Positions 43,601-52,684 of a DNA stretch of 64,000 bases are shown here, piece by piece. The DNA is taken from positions 1,736,001 to 1,800,000 of the forward strand of contig NZ_JPOO01000001.1 of assembly GCF_000733925.1 (NCBI RefSeq). The letters are read 5' to 3'. This stretch comes from Arenibacter algicola. GTDB lineage: Bacteria > Bacteroidota > Bacteroidia > Flavobacteriales > Flavobacteriaceae. The position numbers and the translations under genes were made by a program. Under the pieces are notes generated by a model. It had not been told where the DNA came from, did not search any database, and saw only the letters and a list, made by a program, of their open reading frames with translations. Each line of letters begins with the position of its first letter. Position 1 is the stretch's first letter.

Positions 43601-45823
43601 ATGACCAATTACAAATATTGTTTGGCAGTATTTATACTAATACTGTCCGAACATTTTGGCTATGGCCAAAATGTAGTTAGATACGATTTAACAGTAACGG
43701 ACACCATTGTAAATTTTTCGGGCAAGGAAAAAAGAGCTATTGCCGTTAACGGGCAGATTCCTATGCCAACACTAACCTTTACAGAAGGGGACATTGCCGA
43801 AATTGTGGTACATAACAAGCTAAAGGAAGGGACCTCTCTGCATTGGCACGGGGTATATCTGCCCAATAAGGAGGATGGTGTACCTTTTTTGACCCAAATG
43901 CCGATTGCACCGAACACTACCCATACCTATCGTTTTCCAATTATTCAAAATGGAACACATTGGTATCACAGTCATAGTGGTTTACAGGAACAAATAGGAA
44001 TGTACGGATCCTTGGTTCTAAAGAAAAAGGATACGGACCCCACCTTTAGGGAGGGTATTGATGATTTGCCAACTGTTCCTGTAATTTTGAGCGAATGGAC
44101 CGATATTAAACCTGAAAATGTGCATAGAATGTTACACAATGCCAATGATTGGGGGGGAATTAAAAAAGGTACTGTTCAGAGTTATTCTGAGGCCATTAAG
44201 GCGGGGCATTTTAAAACTAAATTGGAAAACGAATGGAAACGTATGCTGGCCATGGATGTCAGTGATGTGTATTACGATAAATTTCTTATCAATGGGAAGA
44301 ATGTAAGTCAACTTTCCCAATTTAAAGCTGGGGACGAAGTACGGTTACGTATAGCGAATGGCGGGGCCTCGTCTTACTTTTGGCTCTCTTATGCAGGGGG
44401 TAAAATGACTGTTGTAGCAAATGATGGCAATGACATAGAACCTGTTGAGGTAGACAGATTGATTATAGGTGTTTCGGAAACCTATGACGTTGTGGTTAGT
44501 ATTCCACAGGAAGGTACGGCCTATGAATTCTTGGCCACCCCTGAGGACCGTACCAAGTCGGCCTCGATATATTTAGGAAATGGTATCATTCAATTGAAAA
44601 GTAGAATGCCAAAACTCAAGTATTTTGAAGGAATGGAAATGATGAACGGCATGATGAATATGGACGGCTCTATGGATGATATGGGTATGGATATGTCCCT
44701 TCAACAAATGGATATGAACACGGTGATGTATCCAGAGGTTAGCGGTAGTGGTGATATGAAAAAGGACGATAATATGGACCACTCGGGTCATTCCATGAAA
44801 CCAGCTCAAGATTTGGTGACCCTGAATTATGGCATGTTGAAAGCACCACACCCTACCTCCTTACCAAAAGATGCCCCCGTAAGGGAATTGCGCTTTGAAC
44901 TTACAGGTAATATGAACCGTTACGTGTGGAGCATGGACAATAAAGTGCTTTCGGAAACAGATAAAATCCTGATCAAAAAGGGAGAGAATGTACGGATTAC
45001 ACTTTACAACGGATCTATGATGAGGCACCCCATGCACCTGCACGGACATGATTTTAGGGTGCTGAACGGGCAAGGGGAATATGCACCCTTAAAGAACGTT
45101 TTGGATATTATGCCTATGGAAACGGACACCATAGAGTTTCTGGCAAATGCCGAAGGCGATTGGTTTTTTCACTGTCATATTCTTTATCACATGATGGCAG
45201 GAATGAACCGCGTATTTTCTTATGAGCAGCAAGCCCCCAATCCATATCTGCCCGATAAGAAATGGGCCTACAAAAAGTTGCAAAAGGAAAGTAATGAATT
45301 CCATTTTATGGCAGAAAACGATTTTGCATCCAATGGTAATGACGGGAGGGCCATGTTGCAAAATACCCGTTGGAGTATAGGCACCGAATGGCGATTGGGA
45401 TATCATGATGACCATGGTTATGAAAGTGAAACCCATATTGGCAGATATGTTGGAAAGAACCAATGGTTTATGCCTTTTGTTGGGTTCGATTGGCGTTATC
45501 GAAAAACAGAGGGCATGGCTGAGAAAAACATTTTTGGTCAAGGAAACACTAAGGATAACAGGGCTGTTTTAAGTATTGGGGCTGAATATACCTTACCTCT
45601 GTTGGTAACCTTGCAGGGAGAGGTGTTTACGGATGGGTATGTACGATTTCAATTGATGCGTGAGGACATTCCTATTAGCCCCAGATTACGATGGGCCTTT
45701 ATGATCAATACAGATAAGGAATATATGACGGGCTTTAAGTATATTGTAACCCGCAATCTGGGGATTTCTACCCATTATGATAGTGATATGGGATTCGGAT
45801 TGGGGGCTACTTTAAATTATTGA
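43601..45823 (+). CDS. Multicopper oxidase (CopA-like) with C-terminal CopB-like barrel domain
   Basis: 740 aa. Signal peptide to about residue 22. Three cupredoxin domains with all copper motifs: LHWHGVYLP, GTHWYHSHSGLQEQIGMYGS, HPMHLHGHDFR, and near residue 524 HCHILYHMMAGM, giving the type-1 Cys/His/Met set. Residues 345-385 are Met-rich (GMEMMNGMMNMDGSMDDMGM), as in CopA/CueO. After the oxidase, residues 588-740 form amphipathic strands (TEWRLGYHDDHGYESETHIG, FVGFDWRYRKTEG, AVLSIGAEYTLPLLVTLQGE, ending FGLGATLNY) resembling the CopB outer-membrane barrel. It should oxidise Cu(I) to Cu(II). Last gene of the copper operon, with a hairpin after it. Confidence 0.9.
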   Translation: MTNYKYCLAVFILILSEHFGYGQNVVRYDLTVTDTIVNFSGKEKRAIAVNGQIPMPTLTFTEGDIAEIVVHNKLKEGTSLHWHGVYLPNKEDGVPFLTQMPIAPNTTHTYRFPIIQNGTHWYHSHSGLQEQIGMYGSLVLKKKDTDPTFREGIDDLPTVPVILSEWTDIKPENVHRMLHNANDWGGIKKGTVQSYSEAIKAGHFKTKLENEWKRMLAMDVSDVYYDKFLINGKNVSQLSQFKAGDEVRLRIANGGASSYFWLSYAGGKMTVVANDGNDIEPVEVDRLIIGVSETYDVVVSIPQEGTAYEFLATPEDRTKSASIYLGNGIIQLKSRMPKLKYFEGMEMMNGMMNMDGSMDDMGMDMSLQQMDMNTVMYPEVSGSGDMKKDDNMDHSGHSMKPAQDLVTLNYGMLKAPHPTSLPKDAPVRELRFELTGNMNRYVWSMDNKVLSETDKILIKKGENVRITLYNGSMMRHPMHLHGHDFRVLNGQGEYAPLKNVLDIMPMETDTIEFLANAEGDWFFHCHILYHMMAGMNRVFSYEQQAPNPYLPDKKWAYKKLQKESNEFHFMAENDFASNGNDGRAMLQNTRWSIGTEWRLGYHDDHGYESETHIGRYVGKNQWFMPFVGFDWRYRKTEGMAEKNIFGQGNTKDNRAVLSIGAEYTLPLLVTLQGEVFTDGYVRFQLMREDIPISPRLRWAFMINTDKEYMTGFKYIVTRNLGISTHYDSDMGFGLGATLNY

Positions 45824-45871
45824 GACCAGGAAGTGAATTGCCAAGCCTGGTTATTAAAATGATACTATGTC

Positions 45872-45925
45872 AAAGCCCTATTTTGAATTCCGAATGCACA
45901 ATCAAGAACAAAAAATAGGGCTTTT
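45872..45925 (+). terminator. Terminator-like hairpin after the multicopper oxidase gene
   Basis: A 13-bp perfect stem AAAGCCCTATTTT (45872-45884) / AAAATAGGGCTTT (45912-45924) with a 27-nt loop and a short T tail. Confidence 0.55.
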
Positions 45926-46003
45926 GCTATAGGGCTGCTTAACCTTAAAGTTTCAAATAGCCATGCCGTACAAAATCTGATCAGTTGATGGTATATTTAT
46001 AAA

Positions 46004-46549
46004 ATGAACTCAATTGAAAATTTTAAGGAATTGGAAACTAACCGACTACGCCTGAGGAGGTTGGAGGAGAACGACTGGCCTATGATTCTTTACCTGCGTT
46101 CAGATAAGGAGGTAAACAAGTATGTTAATCGTCAGTCTGCTGAAACCAAGGAAAAGGCACTCGCCTTTATAACCAAGACCAACAACGATATAAACAATGG
46201 ACAGTTGTACCAATGGTGTATTTCCTTGAAGAACAGCCCGGCAATGATCGGAAATATCTGTTTGTGGAATTTTTCCCAAGATCGTAAAACGGCAGAAATA
46301 GGGTACGACCTAAGTCCTGAATTTCAAGGCCAGGGTATCATGAATGAGGCAGTGAAAGCAGTGCTCAATTTTGGCTTCATCCAACTGGAATTGGATCTAA
46401 TTGAAGCCTTTACCAGTAAACGAAATGAGAGCTCCAAAAAATTACTGCTTAGAAATAATTTCAAATGGAATGGCAGCCGAAACGACCCCGATGATCCAGA
46501 TAATCTTATTTATGAGATTTATAAAGAGAATTACCGGTGTAAACCTTAG
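46004..46549 (+). CDS. GNAT N-acetyltransferase (RimJ/RimL type)
   Basis: 181 aa with the RimJ/RimL GNAT layout: N-terminal LETNRLRLRRLEENDWPMIL, IGNICLWNFSQDRKTAEIGY and DLSPEFQGQGIMNEAVKAVL (acetyl-CoA loop Q-x-x-G-x-G/M), then FTSKRNESSKKLLLRNNFK. It transfers an acetyl group to a protein N-terminus or small amine; the substrate cannot be predicted. Single gene. Confidence 0.88.
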   Translation: MNSIENFKELETNRLRLRRLEENDWPMILYLRSDKEVNKYVNRQSAETKEKALAFITKTNNDINNGQLYQWCISLKNSPAMIGNICLWNFSQDRKTAEIGYDLSPEFQGQGIMNEAVKAVLNFGFIQLELDLIEAFTSKRNESSKKLLLRNNFKWNGSRNDPDDPDNLIYEIYKENYRCKP

Positions 46550-46721
46550 CTTCAACTTATTTCATTAGCCAATAGTCCGCTCTACAATTACCTATTGGGT
46601 GTCGAAAAACTTCACGGGAGCGGCTTTAATGTTTACACTTTTAATATTCTACCTGCAAGAACTCAAAAGATTTTATATCTTACAGTATTGATCTTTAAAA
46701 AAGTATTAAAATCCATATTCC

Positions 46722-47579
46722 ATGCAATACTCAAGAAATTCATTTTTAAAAACCCTCGGACTCGGTGGCTTGGTGGCCACTAGCTCAGTTTTGACCGCTA
46801 GCCCATTTAAAGAAATTTTAGGGGAAAGCTACCTAAGTGGGGCAACGAGAAGCCTTAAACTGGGGCTGGCATCCTATTCCACGCGAAAATTTAGTTTAGA
46901 TGAAACTCTGGTTATAGCCAACCGATTGAATCTAAAACAGATTGCTGTCAAGAGCATGCATATGCCATTGGAGAGTAGTGAAGAAGAGATTAAAGCTATA
47001 ACTGCAAAATTCGAGAAGGCTGGAATAGGCCTTTATGGAGGGGGAGTCATTTATATGAAAACTGCCCAAGAAGTTGAAAATGCCTTTAGGTATGCCAAAG
47101 CTGCCAAAATGAAGGTGATTATAGGAGTGCCCAATCACGAGCTATTAACTTTGGTGGAAATGAAAGTAAAGGAGACCAATATAAAGCTGGCCATCCATAA
47201 CCATGGTCCGGGAGATGAGGTGTACCCAACACCCGAAGTGGTTTACGACAAAATTAAAGGGCTCGATACCCGTATTGGACTTTGTATGGATGTAGGTCAC
47301 ATACAAAGATTGGGGTTGGATCCTGTAAAGAACATTAAAAAATATGCAGATCGTATATATGATATCCATCTTAAGGATGTGGACAAGTCGGAGGCCGATG
47401 GTAAGTCGACCGAGTTTGGAAGAGGGGTTCTGGATATCCCAGCGGTACTGAAAGCTTTGAAAGCGATTAACTATACCGGGGTAATGGCTATGGAATATGA
47501 AAAGGATTCCGAGGATGTTTTTGCTGGCCTTGCCGAATGTGTGGGTTATGTAAACGGGGCATTGGATGCCATTAAATAG
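46722..47579 (+). CDS. Exported sugar phosphate isomerase/epimerase (TIM barrel)
   Basis: 285 aa. The N-terminus SRNSFLKTLGLGGLVATSSV resembles a Tat-like signal lacking the second Arg, so export is likely but the route is uncertain. The AP-endonuclease-2-type barrel has LGLASYSTRKFSLDETL, LAIHNHGPGDEVYPTPEVVY (His metal ligand), IGLCMDVGHIQRLGLDPVKN (Asp and His) and IYDIHLKDVDKSEADG (His), the usual divalent-metal set. Exported members occur with DUF1080 proteins in keto-sugar pathways. Here it is paired with a phosphotriesterase-like gene 13 bp downstream; substrate unknown. Confidence 0.88.
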   Translation: MQYSRNSFLKTLGLGGLVATSSVLTASPFKEILGESYLSGATRSLKLGLASYSTRKFSLDETLVIANRLNLKQIAVKSMHMPLESSEEEIKAITAKFEKAGIGLYGGGVIYMKTAQEVENAFRYAKAAKMKVIIGVPNHELLTLVEMKVKETNIKLAIHNHGPGDEVYPTPEVVYDKIKGLDTRIGLCMDVGHIQRLGLDPVKNIKKYADRIYDIHLKDVDKSEADGKSTEFGRGVLDIPAVLKALKAINYTGVMAMEYEKDSEDVFAGLAECVGYVNGALDAIK

Positions 47580-47592
47580 ATAATTCAAAAAA

Positions 47593-48600
47593 ATGGTTGC
47601 ACTTCAGAGATACCATTGGTTGTTTTTCCTTATTGTGCTCGCATGTGGGGGTACAATAAATGGCCAGCAAGCTTTTATACAGGATGTTCAGGGGAGACAC
47701 CCAGTGGATTCCGATCGCATGTGGTTGTCCCATGAGCACGTTTTGGTCGATTTTATTGGGGCCGACAGCATTCAGTTCCATACTTGGAACCACGATGCCG
47801 TAATTGCGGAAGTAATGCCTTTTTTGGAAGAAATACAAGCCTATGAGGTAGACTATTTTGTGGATGCCACCCCGGCCTACTTGGGACGTGATGTTCTACT
47901 TCTTGAAAAAATAGCCAAGAAAACAAGAATTAAAATAGTCACCAACACTGGGCTATATGGTGCCGGCAATAACAAATACCTTCCCAATTATGTCCAAAAA
48001 ATATCCGCCGAAGATTTAGCGGAAAAGTGGATTTCCGAATTTGAAGATGGCATAGACGGCACCACCATCAAGCCAGGTTTTATCAAGATCGGGGTAGATA
48101 CGGCAGATCCGTTGGATACTCTGCAACAAAAATTGGTCAAGGCAGCCGCCATAACCAATTTAAGGACAGGCCTTACAATAGCTTCCCATACAGGAAAGGC
48201 CATAGGGCTTTGGCCACAACTGGAGATCCTTGGGGAAATGGGGGTTTCCCCGGCCCAATTTATTTGGGTACATGCCCAGGCAGAAGAGGATAATAGCAAT
48301 TATCTTAAGGCGGCAACCATGGGCTGTTGGATTAGTTTGGACGGACTGGGGTGGGATGTGGAACGACATCTGGAAAAATTAATATATGCCAAGGAACATG
48401 GCATTTTGGATCGCATTCTTTTATCACACGACGCTGGTTGGTACGATCCTCAAAAGGAACAACAAAACATTACCCCTTATACCAATATTTTTACAAAACT
48501 CCTTCCCGAACTTAGAGCCCATGGTTTCACGGACAAGGAAATTAAACTATTGTTGTCTGTTAACCCGGCCAACGCCTTTGCCATAATGGGCAGTAATTGA
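47593..48600 (+). CDS. Exported phosphotriesterase-family hydrolase
   Basis: 335 aa. Signal peptide to about residue 24 (ACGGTINGQ). Phosphotriesterase/amidohydrolase barrel: MWLSHEHVLVDF (HxH metal pair), FVDATPAYLGRDVLLLEKIA, PGFIKIGVD with the bridging Lys, TIASHTGKA and WVHAQAEEDNSNYLKAATMG (the two further His ligands), and ILLSHDAGWYDP (Asp ligand). Such proteins hydrolyse lactones or phosphoesters; lactonase activity on a sugar lactone would fit the co-transcribed isomerase but is inferred. The operon pair has no visible terminator before the convergent photolyase gene. Confidence 0.88.
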   Translation: MVALQRYHWLFFLIVLACGGTINGQQAFIQDVQGRHPVDSDRMWLSHEHVLVDFIGADSIQFHTWNHDAVIAEVMPFLEEIQAYEVDYFVDATPAYLGRDVLLLEKIAKKTRIKIVTNTGLYGAGNNKYLPNYVQKISAEDLAEKWISEFEDGIDGTTIKPGFIKIGVDTADPLDTLQQKLVKAAAITNLRTGLTIASHTGKAIGLWPQLEILGEMGVSPAQFIWVHAQAEEDNSNYLKAATMGCWISLDGLGWDVERHLEKLIYAKEHGILDRILLSHDAGWYDPQKEQQNITPYTNIFTKLLPELRAHGFTDKEIKLLLSVNPANAFAIMGSN

Positions 48601-48704
48601 TCCTTCAAAAAAGCCGTTGGAATTTGTATAAGGTTGAATATTGTTTAATTACATTTTCTTCGTCTAACAGAAGGCTTTAGGGAAAGATCAACACCACAGT
48701 TTTC

Positions 48705-50192
48705 CTAGTCATCACTCATTATTTTCTCTATAAATTCTTCGGCATTTTTAATATGAAGGGCTCTTTTATCTTCTGACATTCGGTTGTAGGAATGATAAAG
48801 CATAGAGGTTCTTGGGTTTGATTTAAAAAATTCCTGATGTTCAGCTATAAAACGCCAAAATAGGCCGTCCCAAATTTTTTGCCAATCACCTTTCGGGTAA
48901 TTGCTCATTTTATTGATATAGTTGGAGGCTCCCACATATGGTTTGGTGGCAAAGGTACCGCCATCTGAAAACTGACTCATACCATATACATTGGGGACCA
49001 TTACCCAGTCATAGGCATCAATAAATAACTCCATAAACCATTTGTATACTTCATCCGGATCAAATTCGCACAACAGCAAAAAATTACCCAGGATCATCAA
49101 TCGTTCTATATGATGACAATAGCCTGTTATCAATACTTGTTTAATGGTTTCGTCTATTGGCTCAATTCCTGTGCTGCCGTCATAGAAGCTCTTCGGTATT
49201 TTTCTATCAAAGCCCCAAAAATTCTTTGTTCTAGAGTAGCTTCCCTTGCATTCATACATGCCTCTGATAAATTCTCTCCAGCCAATGAGTTGTCTTATAA
49301 AACCTTCGGTGGAATTGATAGGGATATTCTCTTTTTCTGCAAAAGAAAGACTTTGGGCAACAATATGATTAGGTAATATGAGACCTATGTTAAGTAGGGG
49401 AGAAAGAATGCTATGGTTTAAAAAGGACTGTTGTTTTACAATCGAATCTTCATAAATACCGAAATCAAAGAATCGGTACTCTAGAAACTGTACAAACCAA
49501 TTCTCGGCTTGCTTGTGGCTTATGGGATATATGGGATCTTTTGATAACTGCCCGGGATTGTTCTTAAAGTGTTTTTCTGTATATGTTACGGATTCGGTCC
49601 AAAAAGAGGTTACCTCTGGAAAATGGATGCTCGGAGGTGTTTTTCCCTTGGGATACTTTTTACGGTTATCCGTATCGTAGGTCCACTTTCCTCCCATGGG
49701 TTCTTGCCCATCTTCCAGTAAGATATCCAGCTTTTTCCGTTGCTGTTTGTAAAAAGTAGTTTGAAAAAATGATTTTTTATCCGCCCTGAAAAATGTGGAA
49801 AGGTCTTCTTTGGAATTAATAAACAATGGGCTTCCAAAAGAATTGAGCTTATAGTTTTTGGCAATCGTCCCAATTCGCTTTTCAAGCCAATTGTCAACGG
49901 GGTCAATAATGTTGATTTCAGTTATGTTTTTACTCTTAAGTTCTTCTTCGAACTGCCTAATGTCCGATAATTTATTGTTGGATTCTATATAGTTGACCTT
50001 AATCCCTTTTTTCTCCAAAAAATGCTGATAACATTTCATGGAGGCCCTATGGAAAGCTAGCTTCTGTTTGTGAAACATGAATTGTTTAAAGAAAAGGTAC
50101 TCTTCAATTAAATAGACCTCTTCTCCATTGTCAAGTAGAGGGCTTTCAGCAAAAAGCTGGTGTGGAAATATAAGGTTAATTGCTTTCTTCAT
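48705..50192 (-). CDS. Photolyase/cryptochrome-related FAD protein (DPRP/FeS-BCP family) lacking the cluster cysteines
   Basis: 495 aa. The N-terminal Rossmann domain INLIFPHQLFAESP, VYLIEEYLFFKQFMFHKQKL, AFHRASMKCYQHFLEKKGIK defines the deoxyribodipyrimidine-photolyase-related family (6-4 photolyases and CryB-like proteins). The FAD domain (about 270-480) has FIRQLIGWREFIRGMYECKG, YCHHIERLMILGNFLLLCEF, DAYDWVMVPNVYGMSQFSDG and KPYVGASNYINKMSNYPKGD. Where FeS members carry CxxC and a later Cys after the YINKMS segment, this protein reads NYPKGDWQKIWDGLFW, so the 4Fe-4S cluster is probably absent. Role: repair of UV photoproducts or blue-light sensing. It is the last of the minus-strand DNA-damage group. 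Confidence 0.88.
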   Translation of the reverse strand: MKKAINLIFPHQLFAESPLLDNGEEVYLIEEYLFFKQFMFHKQKLAFHRASMKCYQHFLEKKGIKVNYIESNNKLSDIRQFEEELKSKNITEINIIDPVDNWLEKRIGTIAKNYKLNSFGSPLFINSKEDLSTFFRADKKSFFQTTFYKQQRKKLDILLEDGQEPMGGKWTYDTDNRKKYPKGKTPPSIHFPEVTSFWTESVTYTEKHFKNNPGQLSKDPIYPISHKQAENWFVQFLEYRFFDFGIYEDSIVKQQSFLNHSILSPLLNIGLILPNHIVAQSLSFAEKENIPINSTEGFIRQLIGWREFIRGMYECKGSYSRTKNFWGFDRKIPKSFYDGSTGIEPIDETIKQVLITGYCHHIERLMILGNFLLLCEFDPDEVYKWFMELFIDAYDWVMVPNVYGMSQFSDGGTFATKPYVGASNYINKMSNYPKGDWQKIWDGLFWRFIAEHQEFFKSNPRTSMLYHSYNRMSEDKRALHIKNAEEFIEKIMSDD

Positions 50193-50687
50193 TCTTTTTA
50201 TTACGCCTACACCTTTCGCTGCAGTATTTTACGTTATTCCAATTTCTTTCCCACTTTTTAGGCCATGTAAAAGGTCTTTTGCATATCGGGCATATTTTTA
50301 TGGGCAAGTCACTTTTTTTCATTTTCAATTAGACAATTTCTTCTTTGCTTTCAACGGCAAAGGGCTTTATAATAAATTGCCCAAGGTGGTAAATGAGGCT
50401 TGAAATTTATTAGTGAAACTCAATTTTGAGAAGTCAGTAAGACGCACTGAAAATTGCAAGTTGAACTAATCCCGCCTTTTTCGGCGGGATCTAGGTTCAA
50501 TACCTCGACCCTTGGGTCGATTCCTATTATTGGGTTCAGGGCCTGCCTTTGTTGGCCAGACAGGCTTGCCCTGAGGTTTAATACCTTTTATTTAGGCAGT
50601 ATGCTGCTAAGTCGAGTATTCCATAGTCTATAGCAGTAATACCAAGCAGACCTTTAATTTAAAGCACCGGCCATTGGTTCCTTAAAG
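50193..50687. other. 495-bp intergenic region with repeat copy 1
   Basis: Non-coding between two minus-strand photolyase genes. The 3' half is the 192-bp repeat listed separately; the first 210 bp have no recognised feature. Confidence 0.5.
50403..50594. repeat. Long intergenic repeat, copy 1 (192 bp)
   Basis: Matches 57680-57867 over its whole length in the same orientation, with a 4-base deletion in copy 2 and about ten substitutions. Internal palindromes are CCCGCCTTTTTCGGCGGG, TCGACCCTTGGGTCGA and a GCCTG..CAGGC pair. Both copies lie just 3' of a minus-strand gene. No ORF. Confidence 0.85.
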
Positions 50688-51776
50688 TTATAATTCTTTT
50701 TTGCATTTTTTCCAGAATGCGAAAAAAGAAGGGAAGTAACCTGTAATGGAACTCATCCATTCCCTTGCTTCTTCCTTGCCTTGGTAATGACGGTTGGTAG
50801 GGTGTTCCTTAAATACCACAAGCTCAGGGTTCACTAGGGCTATTAATTCTGAAAATTCGCCAACAAATATTTTTATGCCTTCAATATTTTTTGTCAGTTC
50901 AATGGCAAAATCAATACATTTTTGGTTTACCGGATTTTCTTTGTAAAAAGAGGGCTCCATTAAAAAAATCCGCTGAACCTCCTGGTGCTTATACCAATAG
51001 GGATCAATATTGTAATAGTTGTAGATTAAAGTTGTTTTATTCTTGTTCAGTTTCGGGTTATTAATCTTGGGAAGTGTCATTTTAACCTCAATGGGAATGG
51101 TGTCTTTTAATATTTTCGGGATATCCAAATTTTCAAATGCACTGTATTCAACATCCAAAAAAGTATCTTTCTGAGTACTTTTAAAGAAGTTGTTGATGTT
51201 CTCTTGGTTGGCATAATACTTCTTGTTGGAAAAAGCACCTGCTACCCATTGCCAACTTAAAAAGTTACTGGCAAGATCCCCGTCCAATAAGTGACTATAC
51301 ATCCATTTAGCGGGTTCAAGCCAATGTGAATTGGCAATGTTGCAGCAGATAGATGCCACATACATGCGCATATGGTTATGCATATATCCCGAAGTATATA
51401 GTTGTTTTATGGCAATGTCGATTTCTTCAATGCCAGTGTCGGCATTTACAATAGCCTTTGGAATTTGATAATTTGATATGGGGGTTTGTGTGTTTTTCAA
51501 ATCTTGCCTGATAGCGTCATTTTTTGCTATCCAAACTTGTTGCCAATAATCTCTCCAAGCCAACTCTTGAATTAGTTTTTCCGTTTTATACCAAGGGAGG
51601 TCCAGCGTTTTTATGTACTGATAGACCTGTCTTGTTGATATTACACCTCTGGAGATATAGGGGCTCAAGTGGGTTACCGCCCCATCTTTATGATTTCTGG
51701 TTTGGGCATACCTTACGGGGTCTAATTCCCGTAACCTGTTTTCTATTGCCTGAAGATCTGTAGGAAAGTTTATCAC
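50688..51776 (-). CDS. Photolyase-like protein with FAD domain first (apparent domain permutation)
   Basis: 362 aa, shorter than the 450-500 of ordinary photolyases. Residues 10-205 are a photolyase FAD-binding domain: RYAQTRNHKDGAVTHLSPYI, SRGVISTRQVYQYI, LIQELAWRDYWQQVW, YTSGYMHNHMRMYVASICCN, and SHLLDGDLASNFLSWQWVAG-AFSNKKYYANQENINNF. In normal photolyases this domain is C-terminal. Here an alpha/beta region follows (about 250-350: VQRIFLMEPSFY, IEGIKIFVGEF, LVNPELVVFKEHP) that looks like the N-terminal photolyase Rossmann domain moved to the end. It starts 57 bp after the SRAP gene, probably in one transcript. Likely a light-dependent DNA repair enzyme or photoreceptor. Confidence 0.8.
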   Translation of the reverse strand: MINFPTDLQAIENRLRELDPVRYAQTRNHKDGAVTHLSPYISRGVISTRQVYQYIKTLDLPWYKTEKLIQELAWRDYWQQVWIAKNDAIRQDLKNTQTPISNYQIPKAIVNADTGIEEIDIAIKQLYTSGYMHNHMRMYVASICCNIANSHWLEPAKWMYSHLLDGDLASNFLSWQWVAGAFSNKKYYANQENINNFFKSTQKDTFLDVEYSAFENLDIPKILKDTIPIEVKMTLPKINNPKLNKNKTTLIYNYYNIDPYWYKHQEVQRIFLMEPSFYKENPVNQKCIDFAIELTKNIEGIKIFVGEFSELIALVNPELVVFKEHPTNRHYQGKEEAREWMSSITGYFPSFFAFWKKCKKEL

Positions 51777-51833
51777 TGTGGTATTTCTGATTTTGGAAGA
51801 TTCATGCCCTTATCTCTCTTATTTGTTGTAATC

Positions 51834-52577
51834 CTAATATTCTATCTCCAGTTCCTCATAGCTTACTTCGTCAATAATATTTGGTCTATTGGAATCTACT
51901 TTTGGATTGTATAGGTCCTTGCTTATAGGATAGGCGTTGATGGCCATATCGTCCATATCATCTTCCATAACATTACGAATTTCCTGCTCGCCGTGGTCGT
52001 TGTTCAACCATACGTCCACATCCTCATCCCTTAAGATAATGGGTCTCCTATTTTTGGTATTGTGGATTTTCTTGAAGAGGGGAGTGGCTGCCTTCGTCAA
52101 GATGGTAAAGGTGTTGTACCCATCCTTGGTCGTGGTATAGAGACCGGCCAGACTCATAAGAGCTTCATTTTTTCGTTCAAAATAAAATGGGATATTAAAC
52201 TTCTTGGGAGCTGTGTGCGGTTCATAAAATCCGTTTACGGGGATTACGCAACGTTTGGTCATGGCACTGAACTTATAGATAAAATGATCGAAGAGCTTTT
52301 CTGATTGGGCGTTGAGTCCGGCCCCGAACCTGGCCGCGTCTTTGTAGTATTTTTTAAAATCGGCCCCCATAGTGTTCTGTGGCATTATACCCCACATGGA
52401 AGGGGTAATATGGTTGCTTTTTTCTTGTGGAATAATCCATAATAAGGGGTGTGCCCATCCGTTGGCGTGGTGATAGGTAAGCTCGCCTTCAATGGGGGTT
52501 TTACCCATTAATTTGGAAACATTGTAATATTTCTCCACCTCCTTGGCAGAAGTGGTTACCCTAGTACCGAAACACAT
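51834..52577 (-). CDS. SRAP/HMCES-type DNA abasic-site protein (YedK family)
   Basis: 247 aa. Met-Cys start (MCFGTR) supplies the catalytic Cys2, which forms the DNA-protein crosslink in this family after Met removal. NGWAHPLLWIIPQEK, RCVIPVNGFYEPH (the active-site Glu of the GFYEW-type motif), MSLAGLYTT, TFTILTKAATPLFKKIHNTK and NRRPIILRDEDVDVWL follow the SRAP pattern, with a small insertion between the conserved His and the RRPIIL segment. It shields abasic sites in single-stranded DNA. Upstream of two photolyase-like genes, it suggests a DNA-damage operon; no LexA box is recognised. Confidence 0.9.
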   Translation of the reverse strand: MCFGTRVTTSAKEVEKYYNVSKLMGKTPIEGELTYHHANGWAHPLLWIIPQEKSNHITPSMWGIMPQNTMGADFKKYYKDAARFGAGLNAQSEKLFDHFIYKFSAMTKRCVIPVNGFYEPHTAPKKFNIPFYFERKNEALMSLAGLYTTTKDGYNTFTILTKAATPLFKKIHNTKNRRPIILRDEDVDVWLNNDHGEQEIRNVMEDDMDDMAINAYPISKDLYNPKVDSNRPNIIDEVSYEELEIEY

Positions 52578-52642
52578 AATAATAGTTTTACCCTAATTTA
52601 AGAATTTAACTTTTCTGGACCGACTTCAAAATCTAAAATTTG

Positions 52643-52650
52643 TAAATTTG
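52643..52650 (+). promoter_or_regulatory. Candidate -7 box TAAATTTG
   Basis: Matches TAnnTTTG 34 bp before the 85-codon gene; no convincing -33 element is seen. Confidence 0.35.
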
Positions 52651-52684
52651 GAAAATATCCATAAAATAGGATTATATCCATTAA

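Noticed and set aside
46595..46783. 62-codon ORF before the isomerase gene
   Set aside because: It overlaps the isomerase start in another frame and has no coding features.
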